Shown here piece after piece: positions 7,656-17,892 of a stretch of DNA of 64,000 bases. Location: positions 620,001 to 684,000 of the forward strand of contig UFRQ01000003.1 of assembly GCA_900444965.1 (NCBI GenBank), given 5' to 3'. Positions within the stretch are counted from its first letter, which is position 1. Each line of letters begins with the position of its first letter. The position numbers were made by a program, and so were the translations under genes. This DNA comes from [Actinobacillus] rossii (GTDB lineage Bacteria > Pseudomonadota > Gammaproteobacteria > Enterobacterales > Pasteurellaceae). The notes under the pieces were generated by a model. That model saw nothing but the letters and a program-made list of their open reading frames with translations, ran no database searches and had not been told where the DNA came from.

Positions 7656-10133
7656 ATGAAGAAAAATACTATCACAATCGTATTATTATGCTTTTATTCT
7701 GCATTAAGTATCGCAGAAGAAAAAGCTACTCTTGAGGAAATCCAAGTCGAAACCCAAATACCAGAAAGTAATTTGTTAGGAACGTCAGTAAATGTTAATA
7801 ATCAATTGATTGATGGAAGCACATTTAAACAAAAATCCGTTACATTAGGGGATGCGTTATCCAGTGAGTTAGGGATGCACTCTAATCAATATGGAGGGGG
7901 AGCCTCTGCTCCTATTATTCGAGGGCAAGAAGGTAAACGGATAAAGATCTTACAAAATAATAGCGACATTTTAGATATGGCGAATATGTCTCCCGATCAT
8001 GTTGTTACTGTTGATACTGCATTATCCAAGCAAGTGGAGATTATTAGAGGACCTACAACATTACTATATAGTTCAGGAAATGCTGCCGGAGTGGTCAATG
8101 TGATCGATAATAAGATTCCTACTCAACTACCTAAAAATGGTTTGGAAGGGAATTTTGGCTTTCGTTTTAACAATAATCAGAATGAAAAGCTTACAACAGG
8201 AGCTATCACATTAGAGATGTTTCCTAATATAGTATTACATTTAGAAGGATTATCTCGAGATGCTGGCAACTACAAAACGCCTTCTTATCAATATGGTACC
8301 TATGAGAATAAACGGGCATTTAATCGTCGGCAAATTAATTATCAGAATCTGAATTATGTACCTGAAAGTTGGGCGAAATCAAAGATTGGCACTGTTGGGC
8401 TTTCTTGGGTGCAAGAGAAAGGATATATTGGATTTTCTTATACTGAACGGCAAGATAAATATGGTCTTCCTGCGCATAATCATATTTACGAAGGTTGCTC
8501 TGTTCGTATTATTGATGAAAGTGTTAAACAGCGAAACCCTTACTTATTTCCATATCCTGAGCTTGCTAGTGATCACCATTTATTTTGGGCAAATCCTGGG
8601 GTCAATATGGCAGATTGTCATGCCCATGGATTATTCTCATTCCCTTATGTAGATTTAAAAAGCCAACGTTATGATTTACGTGGAGAAATACTTGAACCTT
8701 TCAAAGGCGTAGATAAACTACGATTTAGTGCTAGTTATACTGATTATCAACATAGTGAAATAGAAGGAAATCGTGCGGCCAATTTATTCAAAAATCAGGG
8801 GATTACTACACGTATTGAATTTGCTCATCGCCCAATAGGGAATTTGACTGGTATTTGGGGTATTCAATATCTCGAACAAAAAAATAGTGCTTTATCGCCT
8901 GATGATTCTGCTACTCATACTCATCGTCATCGTGGAACGCAACAACTGCTTAATAACAATAAAATGCAGAATTGGAGTTTGTTTGGTTTAGAAAATTATC
9001 AATGGAATAATGTTAATTTCGAAATTTCCACGCGCCTAGAAAAGCAAAAAATCACTAAAAACTACGATCATCAAAAGGTTCGAGAAGAATTTACATCGCT
9101 AGGGTACATTGATAGTAAACGTCCCGAAACAGAAAATGCTATGGATTACTACTACTCTTTAACTAAGCCTAATACTAAAACTGCTTACTCTTTTGCAGCG
9201 GGAGTACATTGGGATTTTAAAGAAAATCATCGCGTATCTTTAACGCTCTCACACCAAGAAAGACTTCCTAATGCACAAGAACTTTATGCGCATGGGATGC
9301 ATTTAGCGACGAATTCTTTTGAGATGGGAAATAAAGGTTTAACTAAAGAGAAATCAAATAATCTTGATTTAGGATTAAGTTACCAAGGTAATAAATTTAG
9401 TTATTATTTAAGTGGTTTTTTGTATGATTTTGATAATTATACTTATCTTTATACCGTCAATTCAGGTCGAGGACCAGCATCGATGAAACAAGATAGTGAT
9501 CTCAAAGTCAATCGTTATATGCAAGCGCCAGCCCGCTTTTACGGAATCGAACTAAATTTAGGCTACCAAATAACCTCAAAACATCATATCAGTTTGTTTG
9601 GTGATTATGTAAAAGGTTATTTAAAAGAACATAATATTCGTATAAACGATAAAATAAGCTATATTGATAACCCAGCATTCACGGAAGCGTTAAATAAATT
9701 GAGAGCAGATAATCCTAATTTAAAACTCTGGAGAGCAAAATCGATAGTTAGAAATAAAATGGGAATAGAGCCACTTTTACGTGTAGAAGAGCCAGTGTAT
9801 GAGAAACAAGCTAAAATGTATACTCCACGTCTTCCTCCGATTCGTTTAGGTACTCGGATTAAAAGTGATTTAACTCAAAATCTGAAGAGTGAATTAGAAT
9901 ACTATCATGTCTTTACTCAACATCGTATTTCAAAATTTGAAAAAGCAACTTCAGGGCATAATATGCTTAATATCGGCTTATTTTATCAAGATAAATTAAA
10001 TAAAGGGGAATATGAAATTTTCATTAAAGGTAATAACCTACTAAATGAAGAAGTTTATGCACACGAAACCTTCTTGCCTTATATTCCACAAATTGGACGA
10101 AATGTAAGTTTAGGTTTTAACTACAAATTTTAA
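7656..10133 (+). CDS. znuD: TonB-dependent outer-membrane receptor, ZnuD-like (zinc)
   Basis: An 825-residue outer-membrane receptor. It has a signal peptide cleaved near SIA-EE, a plug domain (about 45-155, with IIRGQEGKRI and IIRGPTTLLYSSG) and a long beta-barrel ending in NYKF. It aligns well by eye with meningococcal ZnuD: GLPAHNHIYEGC, the DCHAHG loop with paired Cys and His-rich residues that bind zinc, LTLSHQERLPNAQELYAHG, and the C-terminal NLLNEEVYAHETFLP. It is longer than the neisserial protein, with extra sequence near residues 660-720. Zinc uptake is the likely role; heme has also been proposed for this family. A hairpin lies after the stop. Confidence 0.88.
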   Translation: MKKNTITIVLLCFYSALSIAEEKATLEEIQVETQIPESNLLGTSVNVNNQLIDGSTFKQKSVTLGDALSSELGMHSNQYGGGASAPIIRGQEGKRIKILQNNSDILDMANMSPDHVVTVDTALSKQVEIIRGPTTLLYSSGNAAGVVNVIDNKIPTQLPKNGLEGNFGFRFNNNQNEKLTTGAITLEMFPNIVLHLEGLSRDAGNYKTPSYQYGTYENKRAFNRRQINYQNLNYVPESWAKSKIGTVGLSWVQEKGYIGFSYTERQDKYGLPAHNHIYEGCSVRIIDESVKQRNPYLFPYPELASDHHLFWANPGVNMADCHAHGLFSFPYVDLKSQRYDLRGEILEPFKGVDKLRFSASYTDYQHSEIEGNRAANLFKNQGITTRIEFAHRPIGNLTGIWGIQYLEQKNSALSPDDSATHTHRHRGTQQLLNNNKMQNWSLFGLENYQWNNVNFEISTRLEKQKITKNYDHQKVREEFTSLGYIDSKRPETENAMDYYYSLTKPNTKTAYSFAAGVHWDFKENHRVSLTLSHQERLPNAQELYAHGMHLATNSFEMGNKGLTKEKSNNLDLGLSYQGNKFSYYLSGFLYDFDNYTYLYTVNSGRGPASMKQDSDLKVNRYMQAPARFYGIELNLGYQITSKHHISLFGDYVKGYLKEHNIRINDKISYIDNPAFTEALNKLRADNPNLKLWRAKSIVRNKMGIEPLLRVEEPVYEKQAKMYTPRLPPIRLGTRIKSDLTQNLKSELEYYHVFTQHRISKFEKATSGHNMLNIGLFYQDKLNKGEYEIFIKGNNLLNEEVYAHETFLPYIPQIGRNVSLGFNYKF

Positions 10134-10197
10134 ATTTGCAGTGCAGTAGTTAATTAATTTTTATACCAGTAAGAGAAAAAGCTAGGGCGTTAATTCG

Positions 10198-10232
10198 AGG
10201 ACTGTTTCCGATATTATCTCGGATCCAGTCCT
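10198..10232 (+). terminator. Hairpin after the TonB receptor gene
   Basis: AGGACTG pairs with CAGTCCT and TCCGA with TCGGA, with a two-base internal loop and a seven-base apical loop. Only a weak T-run (TTAATTAT) follows. It lies about 65 bases after the stop codon and may stop transcription or protect the mRNA end. Confidence 0.5.
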
Positions 10233-10300
10233 TTAATTATAACTATAATCATATTCTTATTCAGAATACTACTAAAGCGAGGCTTATTTCACAAAATTGT

Positions 10301-11362
10301 TCAGTGCCATTTAGAAGAAATCGTGCCTAATAATCCTTCCAATTTTTCTAATACCATCTCTGGCGTAATATCAATCAGACTTTGGTGGTAACCTTCAGTG
10401 CTGTCCGTGCCTTTGCGGATTTTAATTAAACCGCCTTCAATTAAACGAATGATTATTGCCTTGTCCGATAAGGGCGGAGTGTATTGTGGGCTGGTTGGGC
10501 CATAAACGGCAACTAGGGGACGGTTTACGGCGGCAGCGATGTGCATTAAACCGCTGTCGTTGGTGACCATGGCAACACAATCGTAAATTAAATCAACCGC
10601 TTGATTAAGTTGCGTTTGTCCGGCTAAGTTTATGCAATAATGGCGAAAATTGTCGGGCAAGGTTTGACGAATTTGCTCGCCCACTTCCGTGTCTTTTGCA
10701 GAACCAAATAAACGAATGCTGTAGCCTTTTTCAATGAGTATTTGCGCTAATTTGGCGTAATGATAATGTGGCCAGCGTTTTGCAGGTCCGAATTCTGCAC
10801 CAGGGCAAAATCCAATGGCGGGGCGATTTTCTGCAAGTGCGGTTTGTTTTTCAAAGGTTTTTAAGGTTTGCGCTACGTCTTCTTCTTTGACTATTAAGTA
10901 GGGTTTGGATATAGGAAGATCTTCTGCTTTGGGAATACTGCCTTTTTCATAAGCAAGCGCCACATAACGTTGCACCATCATCGGATAATCGGTTTTGTTG
11001 TTGCGTAAATCATTTAAAAAGAAATAACGACTTTCCCCTTTCCAACCACGGCGTACAGCAATTTTCGCGAAAAATGGAATAAAGGCGGATTTCAATGAGT
11101 TGGGCAATATGATTGCCATATCGTATTGATTACGCAAGGATTTTCCGATTTTATAGCGTGCTGCCAAATTAAACACACCGTGACCAATAGGCATTTCAAT
11201 GGCATGATGCACTTCAGGCATACGCGCTAATAAAGGTTTACACCAGTTTGGGGCGAGAACATCAATTTCACACGTTGGGTATTGGTTTTTTAATGCTTGA
11301 TACAGACTGTGCGACATCATCATATCGCCAACCCAAGACGGGCCGATGATTAAAATATTCAT
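10301..11362 (-). CDS. waaF: ADP-heptose:LPS heptosyltransferase II
   Basis: A 353-residue GT-9 glycosyltransferase that adds the second heptose to the lipopolysaccharide inner core at the cytoplasmic face of the inner membrane. It follows E. coli WaaF closely: MNILIIGPSWVGDMMMSHSLY at the start, FCPGAEFGPAKRWPHYHYA in the middle, VTNDSGLMHIAAA in the nucleotide-sugar site, and the ending GYHQSLIDITPE. The ATG at 11362 is preferred to the one three codons upstream because it gives the conserved family start and sits behind AAGTGA. Confidence 0.95.
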   Translation of the reverse strand: MNILIIGPSWVGDMMMSHSLYQALKNQYPTCEIDVLAPNWCKPLLARMPEVHHAIEMPIGHGVFNLAARYKIGKSLRNQYDMAIILPNSLKSAFIPFFAKIAVRRGWKGESRYFFLNDLRNNKTDYPMMVQRYVALAYEKGSIPKAEDLPISKPYLIVKEEDVAQTLKTFEKQTALAENRPAIGFCPGAEFGPAKRWPHYHYAKLAQILIEKGYSIRLFGSAKDTEVGEQIRQTLPDNFRHYCINLAGQTQLNQAVDLIYDCVAMVTNDSGLMHIAAAVNRPLVAVYGPTSPQYTPPLSDKAIIIRLIEGGLIKIRKGTDSTEGYHQSLIDITPEMVLEKLEGLLGTISSKWH

Positions 11363-11433
11363 AAAATTCACTTAATGTGCGGTTAAAAAATCTTTGCCTA
11401 TTTTGACCGCACTTTTATTTTGTTGCAAGTAAC

Positions 11434-11465
11434 AAAAAACGCCACGATTGCTCGTAGCGTTTTTT
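11434..11465 (-). terminator. Terminator of gpmA
   Basis: AAAAAACGC and GCGTTTTTT flank a loop that also contains short complementary bases. It stands 15 bases after the gpmA stop. Read on the minus strand it ends in a run of T. Confidence 0.75.
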
Positions 11466-11479
11466 AATAGCGTTAAGAA

Positions 11480-12163
11480 TTAAAGATAACGTTTGCTGAT
11501 GACTTTTAAGTTATCGTCTAATTCGTATACTAACGGTTGACCAGTTGGGATTTCTAAATCCATGATGTCTGCGTCAGAGATACCTTCGATGTGTTTTGCT
11601 AACGCACGTAATGAGTTACCGTGTGCAGTCACAAGAACACGTTTACCTGATAATAATGCAGGTGCGATTTGATCTTCCCAGAATGGTAAAACACGTTCTA
11701 AAGTGATTTTTAAGTTTTCTGCATCTGGCACAACGTCTGCAGGAAGATGTGCATAACGACGGTCATTGTGTGCAGAATGTGGATCTTGTGGATCTAAATC
11801 TGGTGGTGAAATGTCATAAGAACGACGCCAGATGTGAACTTGTTCATCACCGTATTGTTCCGCTGTTGCTTTTTTGTCTAAGCCTTGTAATGCACCGTAG
11901 TGACGTTCGTTTAAACGCCAGTTTTTCACTTGTGGAATCCATAATTGGTTAGATTCTTCTAACACGATGTTACAAGTTTTGATTGCACGTGTTAGAACAG
12001 AAGTGAAAGCGATATCGAACTCAAAACCTGCTTCAAGTAATTTTTTACCTGCTGATTTTGCTTCTTCTACGCCACGTTCTGTTAAGTTAACATCGCGCCA
12101 GCCTGTGAATAAGTTTTTAGCGTTCCATTCACTGAAACCGTGACGGATAAATACTAATTGCAT
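11480..12163 (-). CDS. gpmA: 2,3-bisphosphoglycerate-dependent phosphoglycerate mutase
   Basis: A 227-residue cytosolic glycolytic enzyme that interconverts 3- and 2-phosphoglycerate. It shows the histidine phosphatase signature [10 protein letters not shown] with the phosphorylated H8, then [12 protein letters not shown], and the second catalytic histidine in [14 protein letters not shown]. Length and motifs are standard. It is a single gene with a uptake-signal core in its promoter region and its own terminator. Confidence 0.97.
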   Translation of the reverse strand: MQLVFIRHGFSEWNAKNLFTGWRDVNLTERGVEEAKSAGKKLLEAGFEFDIAFTSVLTRAIKTCNIVLEESNQLWIPQVKNWRLNERHYGALQGLDKKATAEQYGDEQVHIWRRSYDISPPDLDPQDPHSAHNDRRYAHLPADVVPDAENLKITLERVLPFWEDQIAPALLSGKRVLVTAHGNSLRALAKHIEGISDADIMDLEIPTGQPLVYELDDNLKVISKRYL

Positions 12164-12325
12164 GAGGATTCTCCTACGTTGATAAAATGAATTCTAAATT
12201 CACCGCACTTTATAGCAAAAAATAGGTAGCTTTGAAAGCAAAAAGCGAATGTTTCCTGATCTTGCGCAAAAATATGGTATATTTAACACAAATTTTTACG
12301 TTGTTGATTTAAAGGAAAGATGTTA

Positions 12326-13543
12326 ATGCTGTTATCGGCAATGTTCAAAACTGTGAAAAAACTGACCGCACTTTATTGCAGTGGCGCACTATTGGTATTT
12401 TCTGCTCAAGCAGCAGATTTGACCCAAATCCAGAAACAAATTAAGCAGCAAGAACAAAAAATTGCGGAGCAGAAACGAGAGCAAAATAAATTGCAATCCA
12501 CCTTAAAAAATCAGGAAAATAAGATTAATGATGTGGTGGGCAGCTTGCGCGAAACTGAAACAAGTTTAAAAGAAACGAAGAAAATTATCGCTGAAACCAA
12601 TAAACAGATTCAGCGTTTAGAGCAGCAAGAAAAAGCGCAAAAAACCAAACTTGCTAAACAACTGGATGCCATTTATCGTACGGGGAATCCCAATTCTGTG
12701 GTTGAGCATTTATTATCAGAAAATGCACAAAACAACGATCGAATGATGATGTACGCTAAACATATGAACCAAGCGCGTATGGCATTATTAGAAGATTTGA
12801 AAGCCACGCGTGCTCAGCTTGAAACGGAGAAAGAGGAATTAGCTAATCAGCAAAAGTCACAACAAGAGCAGTTGTCTGAATATAAAAAACAGCAAAAAGA
12901 GTTACAGAAAGCGAAAAATGAACGTCAAAGTACGTTGAATCAGCTGAATAAAACCCTTGAGCGTGATCAAAATAAGCTAGATACCTTGAAGGAAAACAAA
13001 ATCGCATTACGTAATGAAATCCAACGTGCTGCACAAGTTGCTGAACAGCAAGAAAAACGTGAGCGCGAACAGTTAGCTCAGAAAAAACAAGCAGAAGAAA
13101 AACGTACCAATCGGACTTATCAACCGACAGAGCAAGAGCAACAACTTATTCGTTCTGGTGCTGGCTTGGCGGGGAAATATCCGCGTCCAGTGAATGGTTC
13201 GATTTTACATCGTTATGGTTCAACGCAAGTTGGCGAAGTGAAATGGAAAGGGATTGTAATTAGTGCACCAACAGGTACTGCTGTGAAAGCTATCGCTAGC
13301 GGTCGTGTTATTTTAGCAAGCTGGTTAAGTGGCTATGGTCAAGTTGTGGTGATTGATCATGGTAAAGGCGATATGTCTTTGTATGGTTATAACCAAGCTG
13401 TGTTTGTGCGTTCAGGTGCCTTGGTGAACGCAGGGCAAAAAATTGCTGAAGTCGGTAATAGCGGCGGGCAAGGACGTTCGGCGCTCTATTTTGAAATTCG
13501 CCGTCAAGGCAATGCGGTTAATCCGATGAGTTGGTTACGCTGA
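12326..13543 (+). CDS. envC: Murein hydrolase activator EnvC
   Basis: A periplasmic protein of about 405 residues that activates the amidases AmiA/AmiB at the division site. A signal peptide ends near AQAA-DL. A long coiled coil rich in Q, K and E fills about residues 35-270, and a LytM/M23 domain closes the protein. The metal ligands of that domain are lost (WKGIVIS instead of HxGxD, YGYN instead of YxH, ALYFEI instead of HLHFEI), as expected for a non-catalytic activator. The ATG at 12326 is better spaced from AAAGGAAAG than the one at 12320. An uptake-signal core lies within the signal-peptide codons. Confidence 0.94.
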   Translation: MLLSAMFKTVKKLTALYCSGALLVFSAQAADLTQIQKQIKQQEQKIAEQKREQNKLQSTLKNQENKINDVVGSLRETETSLKETKKIIAETNKQIQRLEQQEKAQKTKLAKQLDAIYRTGNPNSVVEHLLSENAQNNDRMMMYAKHMNQARMALLEDLKATRAQLETEKEELANQQKSQQEQLSEYKKQQKELQKAKNERQSTLNQLNKTLERDQNKLDTLKENKIALRNEIQRAAQVAEQQEKREREQLAQKKQAEEKRTNRTYQPTEQEQQLIRSGAGLAGKYPRPVNGSILHRYGSTQVGEVKWKGIVISAPTGTAVKAIASGRVILASWLSGYGQVVVIDHGKGDMSLYGYNQAVFVRSGALVNAGQKIAEVGNSGGQGRSALYFEIRRQGNAVNPMSWLR

Positions 13544-14391
13544 TGAGTGTGGTTCGTTTTCAATGTGCGGTTAAAAGTTTGAGTGTTTTTCTGACCGCGC
13601 TTTTTTCTCTGTCAGTCCAAGCTCAAATGTCAAAATTGGCTATCGTCATTGATGATATCGGCTATCATCCTAAAGAAGATGCCGCGATTTATGCGATGCC
13701 GAAAGAAATTTCCGTGGCGATTATTCCGTCAGCGCCTTATGCACCACAACGTAATCATCAGGCACAAATGCAAGGGCGGGATATTCTGATTCATATGCCT
13801 ATGCAGCCTGTGAGCAATATTAGGATTGAAGAGGGTGGTTTATATGTCGGAATGAGCCACGATGAAATTGCCCAACGGGTTCAATCCGCGAGAAGTATTG
13901 TCAAAAATGCTATTGGGATGAATAATCATATGGGAAGTGCAGCAACAGCCGATACTCCATTGATGACCGCATTAATGCAAGAGTTGCGCAAATATCATCT
14001 TTTCTTTTTGGATAGCCGAACCATTGGCAAAAGTGTGGCCGGCAAGATTGCAAAAGAACAAGGTGTGCAATCTCTTGATAGACATATTTTTTTAGATGAT
14101 AGCGATGCATTGGCTGATGTACAACGTCAATTTCAACTTGCACTACAATATGCAAAAACACATGGCACCGCGATTGTGATTGGTCACCCACGTCCGAATA
14201 CGGTAGCGGTATTACAAGCAGGGTTAGCAAATTTACCTGCGGATATTCAACTTGTGAGTATGAGTAGTTTATGGCGCAATGAGAAAGTAATGCCGCCAAA
14301 ACCATTTATATTGTTATTTAGTGATTTAAGCGCGCCCACTAATCGAGTGCCTTACGAAGCCGTGCCGTTATTGCGTGGCGTACCAAGATAG
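13543..14391 (+). CDS. yibQ: Divergent polysaccharide deacetylase family protein YibQ
   Basis: A 282-residue exported protein with a signal peptide ending near VQAQ-MS. The divergent deacetylase fold is seen in LAIVIDDIGYHPKED, ILIHMPMQP, IGMNNHMGSAAT and FLDSRTIGKS. The metal-site aspartate and histidines are present, but the real substrate of this family is not established. Its ATG overlaps the envC stop (TGATG), so the two are coupled. That fits a cell-envelope role, and envC-yibQ pairing is common in gammaproteobacteria. The signal peptide again contains an uptake-signal-like stretch. Confidence 0.88.
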   Translation: MSVVRFQCAVKSLSVFLTALFSLSVQAQMSKLAIVIDDIGYHPKEDAAIYAMPKEISVAIIPSAPYAPQRNHQAQMQGRDILIHMPMQPVSNIRIEEGGLYVGMSHDEIAQRVQSARSIVKNAIGMNNHMGSAATADTPLMTALMQELRKYHLFFLDSRTIGKSVAGKIAKEQGVQSLDRHIFLDDSDALADVQRQFQLALQYAKTHGTAIVIGHPRPNTVAVLQAGLANLPADIQLVSMSSLWRNEKVMPPKPFILLFSDLSAPTNRVPYEAVPLLRGVPR

Positions 14392-14398
14392 GAAAATT

Positions 14399-14905
14399 AT
14401 GGCAGATCCACATATTCAATCCCCGATGGATGTTTTAGATAAATTCACGGTTTGCATTTATCGTCTAGGTTTTATGGTAGCCGCGTTGGGAATGGCATTT
14501 TTACCCTATAATCAATCAATTGGTTATTTGATGCTGTTAACCGCGGCAACCATGTGTGCTTCTTCACTCCATATTTATCTCAAGCAGTTTCGCCTATTAC
14601 TGCAGTTTTCAACTTGGATTGCATTACTTTGTCATGCTTTTGGCTTGTCAGCTTTTGCTCTCGGTGGTGCGCTGTTAACTTTGGGGGGATTGTGTTTTAA
14701 AGAATATTTTTGTTTTCGCGTTCCAACCCTGAATTTTATGCCTGTTTTTGTTGCATTGCTTTGGGTGGGATTTGTTGCAAAAATTGCGGTTATGTTGCAA
14801 ATTATGAGCGTTATTTGTGCATTATTGCTGATCATACTCTTTATTCAGAAATGCCGAATGCCGCTGTATTTTGACATTGGCGATAAAATGAAATATCAAA
14901 TTTAA
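14399..14905 (+). CDS. Integral membrane protein, probably DUF2301 family
   Basis: A 168-residue protein with about five hydrophobic segments and little soluble sequence. The ATG at 14399 has AGGAAAAT in front and follows the yibQ stop after seven bases; an upstream GTG would overlap yibQ without a site. The central GLCFKEYFCFRVPT resembles the conserved segment of DUF2301 membrane proteins. No function is known. It probably belongs to the envC-yibQ transcript. Confidence 0.7.
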   Translation: MADPHIQSPMDVLDKFTVCIYRLGFMVAALGMAFLPYNQSIGYLMLLTAATMCASSLHIYLKQFRLLLQFSTWIALLCHAFGLSAFALGGALLTLGGLCFKEYFCFRVPTLNFMPVFVALLWVGFVAKIAVMLQIMSVICALLLIILFIQKCRMPLYFDIGDKMKYQI

Positions 14906-14972
14906 TTCGACATTTCTTCTTCATTTAAAACTCGTGTAAAATAGACCGCACTTTTATCTCAAAGGATTTACT

Positions 14973-16337
14973 ATGAACAAGTTAAGCGTTGTAATTTTGG
15001 CCGCTGGTAAAGGCACTCGTATGTATTCGGATTTGCCGAAAGTGTTGCACAAAGTGGCAGGCAAGCCGATGGTGAAACATGTGATTGATACCGCAAAACA
15101 ATTAAGTGCGGATCAAATTCACTTAATTTATGGCCACGGTGCAGATTTATTAAAAGAACGCTTGGCGAATGAACCTGTTAACTGGGTGTTCCAAGCGGAA
15201 CAACTTGGCACGGGGCACGCAATGCAACAAGCCGCTCCGTTCTTTAAAGACGATGAAAATATTGTAATGCTTTACGGCGATGCGCCATTAATTACGAAAG
15301 AAACGTTGGAAAAATTAATCGCGGCGAAACCTGAAAATGGTATTGCGTTGTTAACGGTTAAGCTTGATAACCCAACAGGTTATGGTCGCATTATTCGTGA
15401 AAATGGCTCAGTGGTCGCCATTGTTGAGCAGAAAGACGCCAACCCTGAACAGTTGAAAATTACGGAAGTAAACACGGGCGTAATGGTATCGGGCGGTGCT
15501 AGCTTTAAAAAATGGTTAGCGCGTCTGGATAATAACAATGCGCAAGGCGAATACTATATGACAGACGTGATTGGCTTGGCGAATCAAGACGGTTTCCAAG
15601 TGGCGGCAGTGACGGCAGACGATATTATGGAAGTCGAAGGTGCGAACAATCGTTTGCAACTGAACGCGCTGGAACGTTATTACCAACGTAAACAAGCAAA
15701 AGCCTTGTTATTGGCTGGCGTAAGTTTGGCGGATCCTGAACGCTTTGATTTGCGTGGTGAATTGGTTCACGGAAAAGATTGTGAAATTGATATTAACGTA
15801 ATTATCGAAGGCAAAGTGACTTTAGGCAACAACGTCAGAATTGGCGCAGGTGCGGTGCTGAAAAATGTAACTTTGCATGATAACGTAGAAATCAAACCTT
15901 ATAGCGTATTAGAAGATAGCATTATCGGTGAATCGGCGGATGTTGGTCCATTTGCGCGCTTACGCCCGGGGGCGGAATTAGCGGCAAAAGCCCATGTGGG
16001 TAACTTCGTAGAAATCAAAAAATCGGTAATTGGCGAAGGCTCAAAAGTAGGGCATTTAACTTATATCGGAGATGCTGAAGTTGGTGCGAATGTAAACGTG
16101 GGCGCCGGAGTGATTACTTGCAACTACGATGGTGCGAACAAATTTAAAACCATTATTGGGGATGATGTTTTTGTGGGTTCAGACAGCCAGTTAGTAGCAC
16201 CTGTTACTATTGAAAAAGGGGCAACCATTGGTGCGGGTTCAACCATTACCAAAAATGTGGCTGAAAATGAATTGGTGATTACTCGTGTTCCACAACGTCA
16301 TATTCAAGGTTGGCAGCGTCCAACGAAGAAAAAATAG
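14973..16337 (+). CDS. glmU: Bifunctional N-acetylglucosamine-1-P uridyltransferase / glucosamine-1-P acetyltransferase
   Basis: A 454-residue cytosolic enzyme that makes UDP-GlcNAc for peptidoglycan and LPS. The N-terminal uridyltransferase has [18 protein letters not shown] and GDAPL. The C-terminal half (about 250-454) is a left-handed beta helix of hexapeptide repeats with [14 protein letters not shown] at the acetyltransferase site. It is full length. An uptake-signal core lies about 20 bases upstream of the ribosome site and a terminator follows. Confidence 0.97.
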   Translation: MNKLSVVILAAGKGTRMYSDLPKVLHKVAGKPMVKHVIDTAKQLSADQIHLIYGHGADLLKERLANEPVNWVFQAEQLGTGHAMQQAAPFFKDDENIVMLYGDAPLITKETLEKLIAAKPENGIALLTVKLDNPTGYGRIIRENGSVVAIVEQKDANPEQLKITEVNTGVMVSGGASFKKWLARLDNNNAQGEYYMTDVIGLANQDGFQVAAVTADDIMEVEGANNRLQLNALERYYQRKQAKALLLAGVSLADPERFDLRGELVHGKDCEIDINVIIEGKVTLGNNVRIGAGAVLKNVTLHDNVEIKPYSVLEDSIIGESADVGPFARLRPGAELAAKAHVGNFVEIKKSVIGEGSKVGHLTYIGDAEVGANVNVGAGVITCNYDGANKFKTIIGDDVFVGSDSQLVAPVTIEKGATIGAGSTITKNVAENELVITRVPQRHIQGWQRPTKKK

Positions 16338-16352
16338 CACAGTTTAGAACAT

Positions 16353-16396
16353 AACCGCATTTTCAATTTTCATTTGAAAGTGCGGTTTATTTTTTA
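16353..16396 (+). terminator. Terminator of glmU
   Basis: AACCGCA/TGCGGTT and TTTTCAA/TTGAAAG form a nearly complete stem, followed by T-rich sequence. The right arm is an uptake-signal core. Confidence 0.75.
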
Positions 16397-16515
16397 CGGT
16401 TTTGTGCCAAGTTAAAATGATGTGTTTTTAAAAATGAGCGAAAATTTCATAGCTTGATCCCTACGACATTTAGGGGTAAAGTTAAATTCTTAACAAAACA
16501 AATAGTAGGAAAAAT

Positions 16516-16806
16516 ATGAAAAACGAAACTCCAATTGAATGCGTAGGCTGTAATACTTTTGACGTTGGATCTATTTTAGATAATAGCGAAGTTGTGGCGC
16601 CATTTGAGAAAATTTATGCAACGCAAGCTGACGCGGAACAAGCACTTGCAAAATTAACGCAAAAAGCACGTGATACAGAAAGTGAACCGTGCCAAATTGA
16701 AAGTGCAATTAACCCAGTTGATGGTGGTTTCTTATTAAAAGCCACTTTCACCTTTACTTGCCAAGCTGAAGTAGTGATTTTCCAATTAGGCACTCGCAAC
16801 GTCTAA
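16516..16806 (+). CDS. YfcZ/YiiS family protein (DUF406)
   Basis: A 96-residue soluble protein of a small family with no proven function. Features seen are ECVGCNTFDVG at the start, where two cysteines lie close together, and the ending FTCQAEVVIFQLGTR. It is a single gene with AGGAAAAAT before the ATG and a strong terminator after it. Confidence 0.85.
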   Translation: MKNETPIECVGCNTFDVGSILDNSEVVAPFEKIYATQADAEQALAKLTQKARDTESEPCQIESAINPVDGGFLLKATFTFTCQAEVVIFQLGTRNV

Positions 16807-16828
16807 TTGCTTATCAAAACAATATTTA

Positions 16829-16874
16829 AAAAAGTGCGGTCAGAAAAATATCTCTTTTTCTGACCGCACTTTTT
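16829..16874. terminator. Perfect uptake-signal inverted pair terminator
   Basis: Two complete uptake signals face each other in a perfect 20-base stem (AAAAAGTGCGGTCAGAAAAA and its complement), with a short loop and a T-run. It follows the YfcZ-like gene and precedes glyQ. Confidence 0.9.
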
Positions 16875-16934
16875 GTTTGATTTGAGCTATAATAATCCAC
16901 ATTTTTTTATAACCTTTTAGAAGATAAAATAATT

Positions 16935-17843
16935 ATGAGCACAAAATTTAATATTAAAACGTTCCAAGGCATGATTTTAGCCCTGCAAGATTATTGGGCA
17001 ACTCAAGGTTGCACTGTGGTTCAACCCTTTGATATGGAAGTAGGGGCGGGGACATCTCACCCGATGACCTGTTTGCGTGCGCTTGGCCCTGAGCCGATGG
17101 CGTTTGCTTACGTTCAGCCTTCACGCCGTCCGACTGACGGTCGTTATGGCGAAAACCCAAACCGTTTGCAGCATTATTACCAATTTCAAGTGGTGATCAA
17201 ACCGTCGCCAGATAACATTCAAGAACTTTATCTTGATAGCCTTAAAATGTTAGGTTTCGACCCAACCCAAAACGACATTCGTTTTGTGGAAGATAACTGG
17301 GAAAACCCAACTTTAGGCGCCTGGGGTTTAGGCTGGGAAGTGTGGTTAAATGGAATGGAAGTTACTCAATTTACCTATTTCCAACAAGTGGGCGGTTTAG
17401 AATGTAAACCAGTCACCGGCGAGATCACCTACGGTTTAGAGCGTCTAGCAATGTACATTCAAGGTGTGGATAGCGTGTACGATCTTGTTTGGTCTGACGG
17501 TCCGCTTGGCAAAACCACCTACGGCGATGTGTTCCACCAAAACGAAGTGGAACAATCGACTTACAACTTTGAATATGCGAATACGGATTTCTTATTCTAC
17601 TGCTTCGATCAATACGAAAAAGAAGCACAAGAGTTATTAGTATTAGAAAAACCGTTACCGTTACCAGCCTATGAGCGTATCTTAAAAGCGGCACACAGTT
17701 TCAACTTACTTGACGCACGCAAAGCGATCTCTGTCACCGAACGCCAACGCTATATTTTACGTATTCGCACCTTAACCAAAGGCGTGGCGGAAGCCTATTA
17801 TGCAAGCCGTGAGGCATTGGGGTTCCCAGGTTGTAAAAAATAA
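16935..17843 (+). CDS. glyQ: Glycyl-tRNA synthetase alpha subunit
   Basis: The 302-residue catalytic subunit of the heterotetrameric bacterial glycyl-tRNA synthetase. Class II motifs are seen in [32 protein letters not shown] and [16 protein letters not shown]. Length is standard. Its partner glyS lies 4.6 kb further on because an accessory block separates the two genes; in most related genomes the gap is short. Confidence 0.97.
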   Translation: MSTKFNIKTFQGMILALQDYWATQGCTVVQPFDMEVGAGTSHPMTCLRALGPEPMAFAYVQPSRRPTDGRYGENPNRLQHYYQFQVVIKPSPDNIQELYLDSLKMLGFDPTQNDIRFVEDNWENPTLGAWGLGWEVWLNGMEVTQFTYFQQVGGLECKPVTGEITYGLERLAMYIQGVDSVYDLVWSDGPLGKTTYGDVFHQNEVEQSTYNFEYANTDFLFYCFDQYEKEAQELLVLEKPLPLPAYERILKAAHSFNLLDARKAISVTERQRYILRIRTLTKGVAEAYYASREALGFPGCKK

Positions 17844-17854
17844 TTTATTGCTAG

Positions 17855-17873
17855 GAGCAAATGACATTTGCTC
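17855..17873 (+). other. Short perfect hairpin after glyQ
   Basis: GAGCAAAT and ATTTGCTC pair around a three-base loop, 12 bases after the glyQ stop. No T-run follows, so it may slow but not stop transcription into the next gene. Confidence 0.5.
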
Positions 17874-17892
17874 TTAAACCAAAGGAAAAATT

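Noticed and set aside
12326-13543. Active M23 endopeptidase
   Set aside because: The zinc ligands of the LytM domain are replaced, so it fits an EnvC-type activator and not an enzyme.
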